A stretch of DNA of 5,989 bases from Promethearchaeota archaeon (GTDB taxonomy: Archaea; Asgardarchaeota; Lokiarchaeia; Sigynarchaeales; SOKP01). Below, one piece after another: positions 4,922 through 5,989 of the stretch (its first letter is position 1; each line of letters begins with the position of its first letter). The notes below the pieces were generated by a model. That model searched no databases and had not been told where the DNA came from. It saw nothing but the letters and a program-made list of their open reading frames with translations. A program made the translations under genes and the position numbers. The stretch spans positions 1 to 5,989 of the forward strand of contig JAGXNZ010000265.1 of the NCBI GenBank assembly GCA_019894655.1, in the 5' to 3' direction.

Positions 4922-5989
4922 ATGCTTTATCCACAAAGAAATAAATTTCGCAGTTTAATAGATTTATCAGGGATATGGGATTTTCGGTTTGACCCCGACG
5001 ATAAAGGAGTTGGAGAAAATTGGACAAAGGGTTTTAAAAATGGTCGTCCAATAGCCGTACCTGCTAGCTGGAACGATCAATTTGCTGAAGACCGTGATTT
5101 TCTCGGACCTGCTTGGTATCAACTCAAATTTAATAAACCTTGGGAATTGAATTCTAAGAAAATTATAATTAGGTTTGGTTCAGTTAATTACATCTCTGAT
5201 GTGTGGTTGAATGGGGAACTAGTGGGACATCACGAAGGGGGACATCTACCCTTCGATTACGATATATCTGACAAGATCGTTTCGGAGGACAATCTTCTGG
5301 TAGTTAGAGTAGATGGGAGATTATCAGAAAATCATGTTCCACCCAGTGGGAGTCCTATGAACTATCCTCAAACTAACTTTGACTTTTATCCATTTTGTGG
5401 TGTTCATAGGCCGGTATTGCTATGTGCTATTCCCAGCAAAGGGATAAGAGACATTACTGTTAAAACATCTATAAAAGATACCACGGGTATATTAGATGTG
5501 ACAACAGAAACTGTTGGTTTAACAGATGCATACATAAATCTTTCTCTAAAAGGATTTGGATCGAAAATTGCTACTACCTCGAAAATTGAACGAAATATTC
5601 AAAAATTGACCTTAGAAGTAAAAAAAGCGAACTTCTGGAACACCGAAACTCCTAATTTATACGATCTGACAGTTGACATCATAAAAGAGGATTCGATAAT
5701 AGATTCTTATACGCTCAAAGTAGGAATTCGGACTATAGAAGTGAAAGGGGATAAATTGTTATTAAATGGTAATCCTATTTATCTAACAGGATTTGGTCGT
5801 CACGAGGATTTTCCAATTACAGGGAGAGGGTATGTACCTGCAGTAATAATCAAAGATTACTCTTTAATGAGGTGGATTGGAGCTAATTCTTTTAGAACTT
5901 CGCATTATCCATACTCAGAACAAATGATGGATTTAGCAGATCGTCTTGGTTTTTTAGTGATTGACGAGATTCCTGCCGTAGGTCTTACC
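4922..5989 (+). CDS. uidA: Beta-glucuronidase, glycoside hydrolase family 2 (first 356 codons; 3' end beyond right edge)
   Basis: Hydrolyses beta-D-glucuronides to glucuronate and an aglycone. The visible part follows Escherichia coli UidA motif by motif. The N-terminal sugar-binding jelly roll (about 1-175) has LSGIWDFRFD, IAVPASWNDQF, WYQ and HHEGGHLPFDYDIS. The NFDFYPFCGVHRPVLL stretch contains Asp154, matching the active-site-lining Asp163 of UidA. An Ig-like domain (about 176-275) follows. The TIM barrel starts with YLTGFGRHEDFPITGRG (287-303), IGANSFRTSHYPYSEQMMDLAD (319-340) and VIDEIPAVG. The catalytic acid and nucleophile glutamates lie past the edge, so activity cannot be judged. 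The full protein should be near 600 residues. No signal peptide is seen, so it is probably cytoplasmic and would need glucuronides to be imported. The specificity-defining C-terminal residues are unseen, so a beta-galactosidase or other GH2 role is possible but less likely. It lies 71 bases after the dehydratase-like large subunit on the same strand and may be co-transcribed. Confidence 0.9.
   Translation, partial: MLYPQRNKFRSLIDLSGIWDFRFDPDDKGVGENWTKGFKNGRPIAVPASWNDQFAEDRDFLGPAWYQLKFNKPWELNSKKIIIRFGSVNYISDVWLNGELVGHHEGGHLPFDYDISDKIVSEDNLLVVRVDGRLSENHVPPSGSPMNYPQTNFDFYPFCGVHRPVLLCAIPSKGIRDITVKTSIKDTTGILDVTTETVGLTDAYINLSLKGFGSKIATTSKIERNIQKLTLEVKKANFWNTETPNLYDLTVDIIKEDSIIDSYTLKVGIRTIEVKGDKLLLNGNPIYLTGFGRHEDFPITGRGYVPAVIIKDYSLMRWIGANSFRTSHYPYSEQMMDLADRLGFLVIDEIPAVGLT

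Overview
The window is AT-rich (roughly one-third G+C by eye) and looks like prokaryotic DNA from an anaerobe, most plausibly an archaeon. Four things point that way. The aconitase is the 'Aquifex-type' monomer. There is a two-subunit dehydratase/reductase of the HgdB/BcrC class. TATA-like boxes sit upstream of start codons that lack a Shine-Dalgarno. Clear Shine-Dalgarno sequences occur only at the later genes of the plus-strand cluster. An Asgard/Lokiarchaeota-like source would fit this gene mix, but that is inference; a bacterium is not excluded.

Layout. Positions 1-1573 (minus strand) hold the first 524 codons of an aconitate hydratase that runs off the left edge. Positions 1574-1875 are a divergent, AT-rich intergenic region. 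It contains a palindromic TATA-like box for aconitase, overlapping inverted repeats just upstream of it, an A11 tract, a small potential hairpin, and a weaker TATA-like element facing the plus strand. From 1876 four plus-strand genes follow: a small SCP2-like protein (1876-2352), a HgdB/BcrC-like subunit (2364-3512), a larger BcrB/HgdA-like subunit (3561-4850), and the first 356 codons of a glycoside hydrolase family 2 beta-glucuronidase (4922-5989, cut by the right edge).

How they may work together. The two dehydratase-family subunits should form a heterodimer carrying [4Fe-4S] clusters and acting on an acyl-CoA or aryl-CoA thioester. Families of this kind need an ATP-dependent activator/reductase (HgdC/BcrA-BcrD type), and none is present here. 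The SCP2-like protein, coupled to the small subunit by an 11-base gap with the Shine-Dalgarno overlapping its stop codon, could bind or present a hydrophobic acyl-CoA or lipid. The beta-glucuronidase has a strong ribosome binding site and may be a downstream operon member or a separate unit. Aconitase is divergent and is probably ordinary central metabolism, though it may share control from the common intergenic region. The most interesting element is the SCP2-like plus two-subunit radical-type dehydratase module, whose substrate cannot be read from the sequence.
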